This document shows, piece by piece, positions 59,101-64,000 of a DNA stretch of 64,000 nt. The stretch comes from Zantedeschia hybrid cultivar. Lineage: Eukaryota > Streptophyta > Magnoliopsida > Alismatales > Araceae. How positions within the stretch are numbered: position 1 is the first letter of the stretch; the number at the start of each line of letters is the position of its first letter. Where the stretch lies: contig JARZZO010000008.1 of NCBI GenBank assembly GCA_030544215.1, forward strand, positions 28,931,614 through 28,995,613. The letters run 5' to 3'. The notes below the pieces were generated by a model that was given only the letters and a program-made list of their open reading frames with translations, had not been told where the DNA came from and made no database searches. The translations under genes were made by a program, and so were the position numbers.

Positions 59101-62100
59101 GCATATAAGCTGATTAACAAAGTGCTCGAGAAAAAAAATGGAAAACCTGTAAGAAGACACCCGGTAAACACTGAGAACCAATCCCATCTTTTCCAAGTAG
59201 ATTAGCCATCTTGAAAACACTTACAACAGCTGGACGTGTCTGCCAAACAGAAACATCTTTCATCATTCCAAGTAAAACTCACTTACAAGTGGCATCACAA
59301 TTGTTCCAAATGAACATGCTGAGTTGAACATGTACAATACAAAACTGAAGGAGTCACAGGTCTATGATGAACCCAGCTATCACCAAATAATTAATGCAAA
59401 AAGACAGAAAACTAAAGAGCTGATGGGCAACCAGATTCACCTTTCCAGTTGCAATGACTATATTTATGCCCCTTGACATTGCTTCTTTAAGAGCTTCTGC
59501 ATTCCTTACAGAAATTTGACTTTTACTATTTAGAAGGGTGCCTTAAACAAAATAAAAATATATTAGCAGATAAGTTGCTTCACATACACGATGTAAAAAA
59601 TTATAATAGCTCACCATCCATATCACAGAATATGTAACGGAATTTTGGCTTGTAGAGCCGTAGGTTAGCTTTCTTCTTTACATCTTCGAACAATACACCT
59701 AGAAACATTTACAAGCTGCCAATGCTTTAATGTCCAAAGAAAGCTTGACTAGGTACAAAGAACTATAGTAATTGTGAACAATCATCAGGAAAAGGGAAGC
59801 ATAAAATCCATCCAAAGAATTACCATTTGAATTGTCAACCTCAGAGCACTCATCAGTTACAGCATTGCTAGTGCTCTGAATTAATCCTTTTCCTCTCCAT
59901 CCAAGATTCTTCAAAATAAGCAACTCCTCCCTCTCCATTTCTATTTCAGCTTCATCACTGATTTCATGATCAAATCCCAAAAGATGCAACAGACCATGAA
60001 CCTGGACAATCAAAATAAAGCAGATATTTCTTATTTTATGGTATGTGATCGGATGTTCTTTGCATACACCAACATGAGGTGTTCATGTGTCCCACTGCCC
60101 CAAGAATAAGTACACAACATTGAGGGTTATTCAACACCAATCAAAACCTAGTGGGGACAGGCTGATGCAAGTGATCTTTATGAGTCTGTGATGCATGGGG
60201 AAAAAGAAGTCCATCCATCAACTACCAATGGCATGTCCTCTACATGCTATGAGACTCGGATGTTTTTGGAGTGGGTGGAAGCGAGTGTTTTCTTGTCAAC
60301 TGCCCTTTTTCTAATTTTATCATTTTTAATATTTCACTTGTTGATAGAAGATTATAAAACATATGGAAATAGAAACAATGATGGGAATAAGTTCATGGTC
60401 ACAACCATTCAGAGCTGCAGCAGACCCAAGGGAGGACCACCATTTTCTCCTATACGTTCATCGTCCTCGGCGAGCGATGCAAAAGATCGAAACTGAAGCG
60501 CAATAAAGGATGTGGTCTTCAAAGTCATTAATAGGTGTCTTTTATTATTCCAAGAGTCTTAAATAAAAAATATGGGTCATTAGGTGAATGTCATTACGTA
60601 TTCTTATGAAGTCTTAATTAGGTGTCCCTACGTATTACTAGAGATGTCTTTATTAGGTGACCTTTGATCTACCTTTTGCTTTCTATTTAAAGGGACATGT
60701 ACTTCACATTTGAGCAATGAAGAATGAAAGAAGTTATCTAATTTTTGGAATTCTAGCCTTTGTTTTTGTGAGATCCCTAAGATGGGGAGGGTGAGAGGCC
60801 CCGAGTGGGATGCGCACTCATCTTGGACAGGTCAGATTTTGAGGACCTACGTGAAAGGAAAGCCCTACGATGGGGTAAGGTGAGACGCCTTGGGTGAGAT
60901 GCCCATTCCGATCACGTTTGTTCTTTCAAATTTCGACTCGTCCCGCATCAAATTTGGTATCAAAGCAAACTTCGATCCTTACCACGCCACCATTCCATCC
61001 CGTCTTCACTACCGTTGTCCCGCTACAGCAGCTACCCATCGCCGCCTCCACCACACCCTTCTTCCTCTTCTTTCTTCGTCCCATAACTTCTTTTTTTTCA
61101 CCGGAACCAAAAAAAAAAACTGGTTACTGTTTATGGTGAACAATAACCGTGATTACTGTTCACGGTGAACAGTAACCGTGTTACTTATTCACGGGGAACA
61201 GTACCGCCGTACTGTTCGCACGAACAATACCACCCTATACTTCTTCCTTCTCTCTCCCGGTCTTTACTTTGCAACTCCAAAAAAGCAAAAAAACGAAGAA
61301 GAGGGAGAGAGGAACCACCTTCCCCCGGTAGCCCCAATGGCCGACACCGCCGCCAGCAACTCTGTTGTCTACATCCATGTCACCACCATCCTATTATTCC
61401 ACTGTGAGGACCTAGAGAGAGTGGTTTTGAGAAATCCTTGAGAAAGGGAAGCCCTGAGATCGGGTAGGTGAGATGCCTCGAGTGGGATGCTCAGTATTTC
61501 TCGCGTATTTTCTCACACTCTCTTTTATGTCCCGTACTATCACCACTATATTCTTCCAGTTCACTGCTCTTTAAACAGTCCGTGAAGACCGTCTACCTGG
61601 TGTTTGATGAAATGCTGCAGTGAGTCAGCATTGCCTGTGCACTATGCGTGCTGGTCCGCATGCTATCAAGCGCACCCTGCAGTCCCGTACACTGCCTAAC
61701 GTACCACTCAGTGTGCCATTGTGCTTGCGCACCACCGCAGCTGCAACACTTGTACGTCACCTCCGACAGCATTTCAAACTCGAGGGCGAGTTTTCTTCCA
61801 CCGGAGGAGAATTGATGGGAATAAGTTCATGGTCACAACCGTTCAGAGCTGCAGCAGACCCGAGGGAGGACCACCATTTTCTCCTATACGTTCATCTTCC
61901 TCGGCAAGCGATGCAAAATATCGAAACTGAAGCGCAATAAAGAATGTGATTTTCAAAGTCATTAATAAGTGTCTTTTATTATTCCAAGAGTCTTAAATAA
62001 AAAGTGTGGGTCATTAGGTGCATGCCATTACGTATTCTTATGAAGTCGTAATTACGTGTCCCTACGTATTACTGGAGATGTCTTTATTAGGTGACCTTTG

Positions 62101-63034
62101 GTCTACCTTTTGCTTTCTATTCAAAGTGACATGTACTTCACATTTGAACAATGAAGAAGAAGTTATCTAATTTTTGGAATTCTAGCCTTTGTTTTTGTAA
62201 GATCCCTGAGATGGGGAGGGTGAGAGGCCCCGAGTGAGATGCGCACTCGTCTTGGACGGATCGGATTTTGAGGGCCTACATGAAAGGAGAGCCCTGCGAT
62301 GGGGTAAGGTGAGACGCCTTAGGTGAGATGCCCATTCCGATCACGTTTGTTCTTTCAAATTTTGACTCATCCCACATCAATACAAAAGGCTATGGTGAAA
62401 GCTATGATCAATAACAAGGAATTGTAAGCATACTAAAAATAATAGAGAAGAACTGTGTGAAAGAAGGATTAGCCCCATTGAAGGAAGATAAAGTTAGCCT
62501 CTGCCTCTGACATTATGGATAGTATTTGTCTATGGAGAGAAAGAAAGAAAAACAAAAGGCAAAGGAAAAGATCAATGAACAAACCAGGAGAATGCGTATT
62601 TCATCAAGAAGAGTGTGTCCTCTTTCCTCTGCTTGTCTAGCAGCAGTCTCAACTGAAATAACTATATCACCTAGCATTAGCTGTGAAAGTTGTAGAGATG
62701 TCAAAAGAATAAGAATGAATTGATAAAATAACAGCAATAACAATAATAAGAACAATAATAATGTGAGGAATCTAGAACTTACAATGGGAAGATCAAGTTC
62801 AGGAAAATGCTGTGACATGGAGAGCACATCCGTAGCACTGTCCTCATCTCTCCATTCCTTGTTAAGTTTTTGAATAAAGTCATCATTGCAGAGCAATACA
62901 GATAGTTCAACCCTTTCAAATCTTCCAAGATCATCTATAAAAGTTTGACGTGTTTTATAGTTTGAATCCCGGAGACCATCCAATGCAATCTTCATCGCCA
63001 TGGGAACATCAAGTCTAAGCATTTCTGCAATGCT
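34995..63034 (-). CDS. YbeY endoribonuclease / Cof-type HAD hydrolase fusion gene (5' part outside window)
   Basis: Eleven exons, each with AG and GT borders and agreeing phases, give 1404 nt (467 codons plus TGA): 62783-63034, 62585-62680, 59824-60001, 59615-59698, 59441-59541, 59147-59239, 38395-38466, 36876-36995, 36741-36791, 35842-36030, 34995-35162. The N-terminal half is a YbeY domain, the zinc-dependent rRNA-processing endoribonuclease, with HGLLHLLGFDH. The C-terminal half is a Cof-type HAD phosphatase with DMDGTLL, VIATGK, a Lys in SKGSGVKML and GDGENDVELL. The order matches the plant protein represented by Arabidopsis At2g25870 (gene identified from memory), which is known as a plastid-type protein; the transit peptide would lie in exons beyond 64000. 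The exon with the last YbeY-linked residues runs directly into the HAD motif I exon in phase, so this is one gene. All motifs are intact despite large intronic transposons. Confidence 0.93.
35483..35778. mobile_element. MULE-type MITE in an intron of the YbeY-HAD gene
   Basis: Perfect 9-bp flanking repeats TTGTGGGAT (35474-35482 and 35779-35787). Arms of about 55-60 bp begin GAGTCCGACTTGCCGCAC and, on the reverse strand of the right end, GAGTTCTACTTGCCGCAC, and share GGGGCTATTACRCCCCATGG. 296 bp, non-coding; the right half has an (AAAC)n run. It sits between the HAD motif III and IV exons and leaves their splice sites intact. Confidence 0.85.
35842..36030 (-). CDS. YbeY-HAD gene: exon with HAD motif III
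   Basis: 63 codons in phase 0. KVLFIDTAEGVSTMLRPHWS is followed by LEIVPPATSKGSGVKMLLDH. The Lys of SKGSG is HAD motif III. Acceptor TACAG, donor GTAACA. Confidence 0.93.
36741..36791 (-). CDS. YbeY-HAD gene: 51-nt HAD exon
   Basis: 17 codons in phase 0, AEVLPSVEHLLSIAEIQ. Acceptor TGCAG, donor GTAGAA. The phase fit to both neighbours supports this small exon. Confidence 0.88.
36876..36995 (-). CDS. YbeY-HAD gene: HAD cap exon
   Basis: 40 codons in phase 0, starting AFLYSLEYRVPLVAFSRDQC and including LFDHPLVDSLHTVYHEPK. Acceptor TGCAG, donor GTATTT. Confidence 0.92.
37716..37830. mobile_element. Small Tourist-type MITE candidate in an intron
   Basis: GGCCTGTTTGGTAA at the left faces a right end whose reverse strand is GGCTGTTTGGTAAA, the PIF/Harbinger terminus style. 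115 bp. The expected 3-bp duplication is not clean. Confidence 0.45.
38395..38466 (-). CDS. YbeY-HAD gene: exon after the giant intron
   Basis: 24 codons in phase 0: GLLVYGRQGREIYRRNLDQN then VCRE, continuing the HAD cap. Acceptor TTCAG, donor GTAAAG. Confidence 0.9.
39133..39674 (+). repeat. 5' LTR of the outer element
   Basis: 542 bp, TGATGGGAATCC to CCCCATCA. Matches 44410-44907 across its length, with indels mainly in the C-rich 3' part. Contains TTTAAATAGTC as a possible TATA region. Confidence 0.82.
40138..40386 (+). pseudogene. Protease-like fold remnant in the outer element
   Basis: The frame reads VMLPNKTRAALMFNSGLEVN then FISQRIVDLFS, resembling the start of a retroviral-type aspartic protease in which the catalytic D-S-G is replaced by N-S-G. 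In-frame stops occur at about 40291 and 40389. The homologous frame in the inner element (about 42770-43051) shares LPNxTRA and N(F/Y)ISQxIVD. Confidence 0.45.
40643..41005. mobile_element. hAT-like element of the CAWGG family, member 2
   Basis: Perfect 8-bp duplication GGTCAGAC (40635-40642 and 41006-41013). Termini CATAGGTTGTCGTATC and (reverse strand) CAAGGTTTGCCGACTC. The core is built from GACTCG/CGAGTC words around an AT-rich middle. Inserted in the interior of the outer LTR element. Confidence 0.75.
41128..41600 (+). repeat. 5' LTR of the inner element
   Basis: 473 bp; pairs with 43690-44175. Shared anchors include TGAATGTAATTTTATTTTTG, TTTAAATATTCATTGTACTC and GAGGATCCCGTGAAGGGAGG. 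Confidence 0.85.
42770..43051 (+). pseudogene. Protease-like protein of the inner element
   Basis: The frame reads YFTFEVDLPNSTRATVTLTA then YSSNNYISQSIVDSL, and ends WCKVTPYGSYFCLGKEW before a TGA (43049-43051). Layout resembles retroviral-type aspartic proteases (strand, active-site loop, then a closing LGxxW element), but the D-S/T-G triad is absent (YSSN). This is either a dead protease or a domain with another role. Confidence 0.45.
43146..43661 (+). CDS. Unrecognised protein with a threefold WDxxLF repeat, inner LTR element
   Basis: 171 codons; the same frame is also readable upstream (IPPDRIVFYDLRDMEHPFVF) before a TAG, so the protein may once have been longer. Residues 16-44, 45-77 and 78-110 repeat one pattern: WD, one or two residues, LF, three residues, RL or WL, H/D, I, two residues, D/N, then F, for example GWDQDLFIASRLHMITDTMF and GWDHALFRQSRLDHISDDVF. 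I know no family with this pattern. The C-terminal third, with FDLQQPPVDLIWKAFCDSHA, is not repetitive. No signal peptide or membrane segment is obvious. It lies directly upstream of the polypurine tract. Confidence 0.4.
   Translation: MYLACLAKLTSPHVAGWDQDLFIASRLHMITDTMFKVDASCVVDGWDHALFRQSRLDHISDDVFEASLLATTPLNVILWDHDLFVGAWLHHIANDVFDDSGSHPTFTEGVMTIDPHENMFDLQQPPVDLIWKAFCDSHATNRFKIPDITICKKSPIVDPVVRIFILVHFKI
43690..44175 (+). repeat. 3' LTR of the inner element
   Basis: 486 bp, TGATGCGGATGCAG...CCCACATCA, followed by the duplicated ATTCT. Confidence 0.85.
44410..44907 (+). repeat. 3' LTR of the outer element
   Basis: 498 bp, TGATGGGAATCC...CCTATCA, preceded by the polypurine tract and followed by TTGTG. 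Confidence 0.82.
44913..46031 (-). other. Intron sequence with degenerate GGGGTATTTTGGTCATTT repeats
   Basis: No gene. Between about 45395 and 45960 variants of GGGG(T/C)ATTTTGGTCATTTT recur at least seven times at irregular spacing (about 45401, 45509, 45618, 45737, 45774, 45873, 45927). Confidence 0.5.
46037..47738 (+). repeat. 5' LTR of the chromovirus
   Basis: 1702 bp, TGGTGAGGAC...CCACGTCA. A TATTTAAGG box near 46326 is a plausible TATA element. The 46500-47230 part is very GC-rich and made of degenerate repeats of a roughly 60-bp unit (CCCGCNGCACGCAGG...TCCCCG), which also generates long spurious open frames. Confidence 0.92.
47743..47754 (+). other. Primer-binding site of the chromovirus
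   Basis: TGGTGTCAGAGC followed by CAGG, complementary to initiator Met-tRNA with one change from the usual TGGTATCAGAGC. Four bases after the LTR. Confidence 0.85.
48017..49213 (+). pseudogene. Chromovirus gag (capsid region)
   Basis: Capsid/nucleocapsid polyprotein segment. The first 230 residues are rich in Arg and Asp (DR/RD repeats). Then comes the retrotransposon gag pattern: FYGSLDPKVYLDWEAGMNRY, then FAMMKLTGQAQTHW, EKYLPPTYRHRL and SEYIVEFDEYLMRCG. A TAG at 49211-49213 cuts the frame. The same frame continues after it into the zinc knuckle, so the stop is a mutation and not the natural end. The natural start may be an upstream ATG at 47958, now out of frame. Confidence 0.87.
49214..50803 (+). 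pseudogene. Chromovirus nucleocapsid zinc knuckle, protease and RT N-terminus
   Basis: In frame with gag. A Pro-rich stretch leads to the CCHC zinc knuckle CYRCQGFGHFKSQC (49502-49543), then the aspartic protease active site IIDSGNYINAIS (DSG at 49841-49849). A TAG at 50063-50065 follows GKP. After a Ser/Thr/Pro-rich spacer the reverse transcriptase begins: LLQEFHDIFSEDLPEGLPH, then IDLIPEATLPNMPHYRMNP and KKDGTWKMCVDSRAI. The frame ends in a shift near 50790 shortly before the YRFPIP motif. Confidence 0.87.
50804..51755 (+). pseudogene. Chromovirus reverse transcriptase and RNase H
   Basis: RT palm and fingers with FPIPRLDDMLDMMAGA, SKIDLKSGYH (then TAG at 50899), WLVMPFGLSNA (frame break near 50998), and the catalytic YFDD (51063-51074) followed by ILIYS. 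RNase H starts with FEVSCDASGVGIGGVLSQEG and includes KEFYAVVQDLRYWRHYLL and YSDHEALQFL. A TGA at 51753-51755 replaces an expected codon right after KKLNPRHSR. Active-site residues survive, but not in one reading frame. Confidence 0.9.
51756..52984 (+). pseudogene. Chromovirus RNase H end and integrase
   Basis: Begins with the RNase H tail VEFLQAYTFVLKHKAGVENR, followed by VADALSK. The integrase zinc domain is visible as H-x3-H (HVGGLAGH) and C-x2-C in a different frame (break near 52160). The catalytic core has DISMDFVLGLP, VVVDRFFKMAHFIPC, SDQDVRFVSNFWK and TDGQTEVVNQ, giving the D, D and E. A TGA at 52919-52921 precedes PERFPSGTIKKLQARGAGPF, the GPF part of the C-terminal GPY/F module. Confidence 0.9.
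52985..53518 (+). pseudogene. Chromovirus integrase C-terminus and chromodomain
   Basis: Completes the GPY/F module (IKWIGPNAYVVDLPSDYG, then FNVSDLV) and, after an acidic/Pro linker, encodes a chromodomain: YLVYWRGRPSTEDTWITREE (about 53250-53310). Chromodomains guide integration to particular chromatin. The frame does not stop before the LTR but runs 118 bp into the 3' LTR, ending at 53516-53518. Confidence 0.88.
53401..55095 (+). repeat. 3' LTR of the chromovirus
   Basis: 1695 bp, preceded by the polypurine tract GGGGAGAA and ending CTGCGTTA (a TA end where the 5' LTR has CA), followed by TAGTG. Small indels and substitutions relative to the 5' LTR show the insertion is not recent. Confidence 0.92.
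55101..56509 (-). other. Intron sequence, no gene
   Basis: No supported coding sequence. 55690-56050 is rich in inverted GGTGGGCACC/GGTGAC words. 56050-56500 is CT-rich low complexity with C and G runs that create open frames on both strands. Confidence 0.4.
56654..57241. mobile_element. hAT-like element of the CAWGG family, member 3
   Basis: Flanking 8-mers ACTGCAGG (56646-56653) and ACTGTAGG (57242-57249) differ at one base. Termini CAAGGAATTCCGATTCGG and (reverse strand) CATGGATTGCGGAATCGG. The sub-terminal parts are rich in GATCGG/CCGATC palindromes. The middle contains an AT-rich block, telomere-like repeats and a long G run (about 57174-57194). Confidence 0.65.
56872..57130 (+). repeat. 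Interstitial telomere-like repeat tract
   Basis: About 250 bp of CCCTAAA-type repeats (the plant telomere unit, C-rich strand) mixed with CCCTAAAA, CCCCTAAA and CCCTTAA variants. It is enclosed in the hAT-like element, so it is not a chromosome end. Confidence 0.9.
57431..59146 (-). other. Intron sequence with an LTR-like remnant
   Basis: No gene. 58060-58180 contains a (GA)n run followed by CACGATTTACGTGGTTCAGC and TGCCTATGTCCACGGAGCC, a phrase I associate with LTRs of some plant retrotransposons. No paired LTR, primer site or target duplication was found, so it is noted only as a likely fragment. Confidence 0.35.
59147..59239 (-). CDS. YbeY-HAD gene: exon before the giant intron
   Basis: 31 codons in phase 0, starting TRPAVVSVFKMANLLGKDGI and ending PGVFLQ. 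Acceptor GGCAG, donor GTTTTC. It is separated from the next coding exon by 20.7 kb. Confidence 0.88.
59441..59541 (-). CDS. YbeY-HAD gene: exon through HAD motif II
   Basis: 101 nt, phase 1 in and 0 out. TLLNSKSQISVRNAEALKEA, then MSRGINIVIATGK. The Thr in VIATGK is HAD motif II. Acceptor TTAAG, donor GTGAAT. Confidence 0.92.
59615..59698 (-). CDS. YbeY-HAD gene: linker and HAD motif I exon
   Basis: 84 nt, phase 1 in and out. Encodes VLFEDVKKKANLRLYKPKF then RYIFCDMDG. FCDMDG carries the nucleophile Asp and the acid/base Asp of HAD motif I. Donor GTGAGC. Confidence 0.92.
59824..60001 (-). CDS. YbeY-HAD gene: exon with the YbeY zinc-binding motif
   Basis: 178 nt, phase 0 in and 1 out. Opens with V, then HGLLHLLGFDH, whose three His ligate the catalytic zinc in YbeY, followed by EISDEAEIEMEREE and an acidic linker. 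Acceptor TCCAG, donor GTAATT. Confidence 0.93.
60379..60950 (+). repeat. 5' LTR of the TRIM-like element
   Basis: 572 bp; pairs with 61813-62379. Shared anchors include GAGCTGCAGCAGACCC, CCTTTTGCTTTCTATT and TAATTTTTGGAATTCTAGCC. Confidence 0.82.
61126..61225. repeat. Cluster of ACTGTTCACGGTGAACAGT palindromes
   Basis: Four to five degenerate copies of the palindrome (TACTGTTCACGGTGAACAGT and variants) within about 100 bp of the interior. The same motif type occurs near 39768-39862, just after the primer site of the outer LTR element. Confidence 0.55.
61813..62379 (+). repeat. 3' LTR of the TRIM-like element
   Basis: 567 bp, ending CCCACATCA. Confidence 0.82.
62585..62680 (-). CDS. YbeY-HAD gene: YbeY middle exon
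   Basis: 32 codons, LMLGDIVISVETAARQAEER then GHTLLDEIRILL; phase 0. The LGDI(V)IS...A block is standard for YbeY. Acceptor CACAG, donor GTTTGT. Confidence 0.92.
62783..63034 (-). CDS. YbeY-HAD gene: YbeY N-terminal exon
   Basis: 84 codons, phase 0 at both ends, starting SIAEMLRLDVPMAMKIAL and ending in SMSQHFPELDLPI. Includes the conserved YbeY block ELSVLLCNDDFIQKLNKEWR, then TDVLS. Acceptor TGCAG, donor GTAAGT. Confidence 0.92.
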
Positions 63035-63429
63035 CTGCACCGGTGAATGGAAAGTCACAATCAATCATAGTGCCAAGTGAATCTACCAAATTGTAGGTCC
63101 CCTCTTCAAGTCCCTTTCTTCTTTACCCTTTTTTCACAGGGAGAACAAGTAGGGGGACAGGGGGGTGTCAACAACCTTCCAAATTAGGAAGACGAGGTTA
63201 AAGCACAGACATGTGCAGAATCTGCATTTCTGGCACTGCAATGCCTTTAATTGGGGTAGTCTCAATGTACACACATCAAGTGTCACTACAAGGGTTCAGA
63301 TTAGTTCTTGAGAAGCAAACCAAGCATAAAAGTTGTCTGGTCCACATCATGTTCAGGACAACCGATCTTGCCCAGCCAACAGTAAACCATTCAAGAATCT
63401 ATCCAACTTTTAACATCACGTGAGATGTA
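63035..63429 (-). other. Upstream intron of the YbeY-HAD gene
   Basis: No exon recognised. The preceding YbeY-HAD exon, expected to encode the residues just before SIAEML, is not found between here and the window end. Confidence 0.45.
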
Positions 63430-64000
63430 CAATAAAAAAAGAGGCCAGCATATCATACCCCACAAAAAGGATACCACCCCAGTATACTATATACACCCAA
63501 AAACTACCCCACCCTGAAAAAGAAACTGCACAAGAAAAAAACCCTCCCAGCCGGAACTACCAAGATGGTGGGAATTGGCTATCTAGACAGGCCAAAACAA
63601 TAGTTGATTGCTCTTCCTTTCAATCTGCCCCGAGCAACTTTGCCCACTCCCTCTCACGGTCATCAATGAAAGACAGGCTGCTCTATTGTTTGTACACTTG
63701 TTGTGGAATATGGAAAGCCCACGAAATAGCTTGAAGCACCAGCCGCCAAATGCTCTTCTCCCTCTGTAGTCTCCACAATCTGCCCCACTCCATAATCAAG
63801 TCCACAATACTCGGAACAGTACCCAAGAGAGCCCCACTCTGCAGCAAGAGACTCCAAACTGACTGAGAGAAGGTGCAATGTACCGTTATATGATCTAGGA
63901 TCTCAACTTCTACATCACAATGGAAGCAGGTCGTCCTAATCCAATCCAAAAAGGCAGCTAATGTGTTAATGTTGGCAGCCAAGCATGGGCAGTTCTCACT
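63430..64000 (-). mobile_element. L1-type LINE, 3' part, cut by the window edge
   Basis: The minus-strand frame 63982-63683 carries the zf-RVT zinc motif CFHCDVEVEILDHITVHC followed by FSQSVWSLLL and IWRLVLQAISWAFHI, the C-terminal layout of a plant LINE ORF2. The frame stops at 63683 and about 250 bases of 3' UTR-like sequence follow. No A tail is evident. The 5' part lies beyond 64000, probably still inside an intron of the YbeY-HAD gene. Confidence 0.7.

Larger units (their letters stand above)
38467..59146 (-). other. 20.7-kb intron of the YbeY-HAD gene
   Basis: Lies between two phase-0 exons with a GT donor at 59146-59145 and an AG acceptor at 38468-38467. Nested LTR elements (39133-44907), a chromovirus (46037-55095) and a hAT-like element (56654-57241) make up about 15.4 kb of it. 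Removing them leaves an intron of about 5 kb. No other host gene is recognisable inside. Confidence 0.85.
60379..62379 (+). mobile_element. Small non-autonomous LTR element (TRIM-like)
   Basis: 2001 bp: LTRs 60379-60950 and 61813-62379 (TGATGGGAATAAGTTC...CATCA), primer site TGGTATCAAAGC at 60955-60966, purine-rich tract CGGAGGAGAA at 61802-61811 before the 3' LTR, and an interior of only 862 bp with no gag or pol. It makes up most of the 2.58-kb intron between two YbeY exons. The flanking 5-mers AACAA and ATACA do not match cleanly, so the target duplication is unresolved. Termini resemble those of the elements at 39133 and 41128. Confidence 0.82.

Noticed and set aside
34995..63034. Two separate genes, a HAD hydrolase at about 35-38 kb and a YbeY protein at about 60-63 kb
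   Set aside because: Exons at 59147-59698 already encode HAD motifs I and II and join in phase to the YbeY exons, and the remaining HAD motifs are found only at 35-38 kb, so one gene with a giant intron explains both.

Overview
This is nuclear DNA of a flowering plant, most likely a monocot. The evidence is a split nuclear gene with GT-AG introns, one intronless gene with extreme GC bias at third codon positions (typical of commelinid monocots), and a dense, nested load of plant-type LTR retrotransposons, LINEs, MULEs, hATs and Tourist-like MITEs. I cannot name the species. No bacterial, organellar, tRNA, rRNA or CRISPR features are visible.

Only two host genes are convincing, both on the minus strand. 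(1) 14956-15837 is an intact, intronless ribose-5-phosphate isomerase A. (2) 34995-63034 carries the last 11 exons of a gene joining an N-terminal YbeY-type endoribonuclease domain to a C-terminal Cof-type HAD hydrolase domain. All splice sites and phases are consistent and give 467 codons plus a stop; the 5' exons lie beyond position 64000. Its introns are swollen by transposons: one intron is 20.7 kb, another is mostly a 2.0-kb LTR element, a third carries a MULE-type MITE.

Layout. 1-6800: intergenic, with two copies of a Tourist-like MITE and A-tailed retroposon-like tails. 6848-9806: a Pack-MULE (perfect 9-bp target-site duplication, TSD) carrying fragments of a GASSHO-like LRR receptor kinase, interrupted by a fragment of a 'putative gypsy-type transposon' (PF04195-like) gene with its own TATA box. 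10380-14044: hAT-like elements and two LINE 3' ends, one LINE nested in a hAT. 14956-16180: the isomerase gene and its promoter. 16200-21165: AT-rich repeats with Helitron-like termini. 21171-29217: a rearranged LTR element (two 1549-bp LTRs plus duplicated flank) into which a 2.4-kb solo LTR inserted. 29218-34994: intergenic with a foldback element, a solo LTR and a hAT MITE. 34995-64000: the YbeY-HAD gene and its intronic transposons.

The giant intron (38467-59146) holds an outer non-autonomous LTR element (39133-44907) that contains a hAT-like element and an inner non-autonomous LTR element (41128-44175), then a decayed 9.06-kb Ty3/gypsy chromovirus (46037-55095), then a degenerate tandem array split by a hAT-like element filled with interstitial telomere-like repeats.

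I did not find an undescribed enzymatic system. The signals I think may be new are: a family of hAT-like elements with CAWGG-type termini and self-complementary cores (three members with TSDs); a 12-unit GCGTC...GACGC hairpin array inside a solo LTR; a threefold 'WDxxLF' protein repeat in a non-autonomous LTR element; and the chimeric Pack-MULE.
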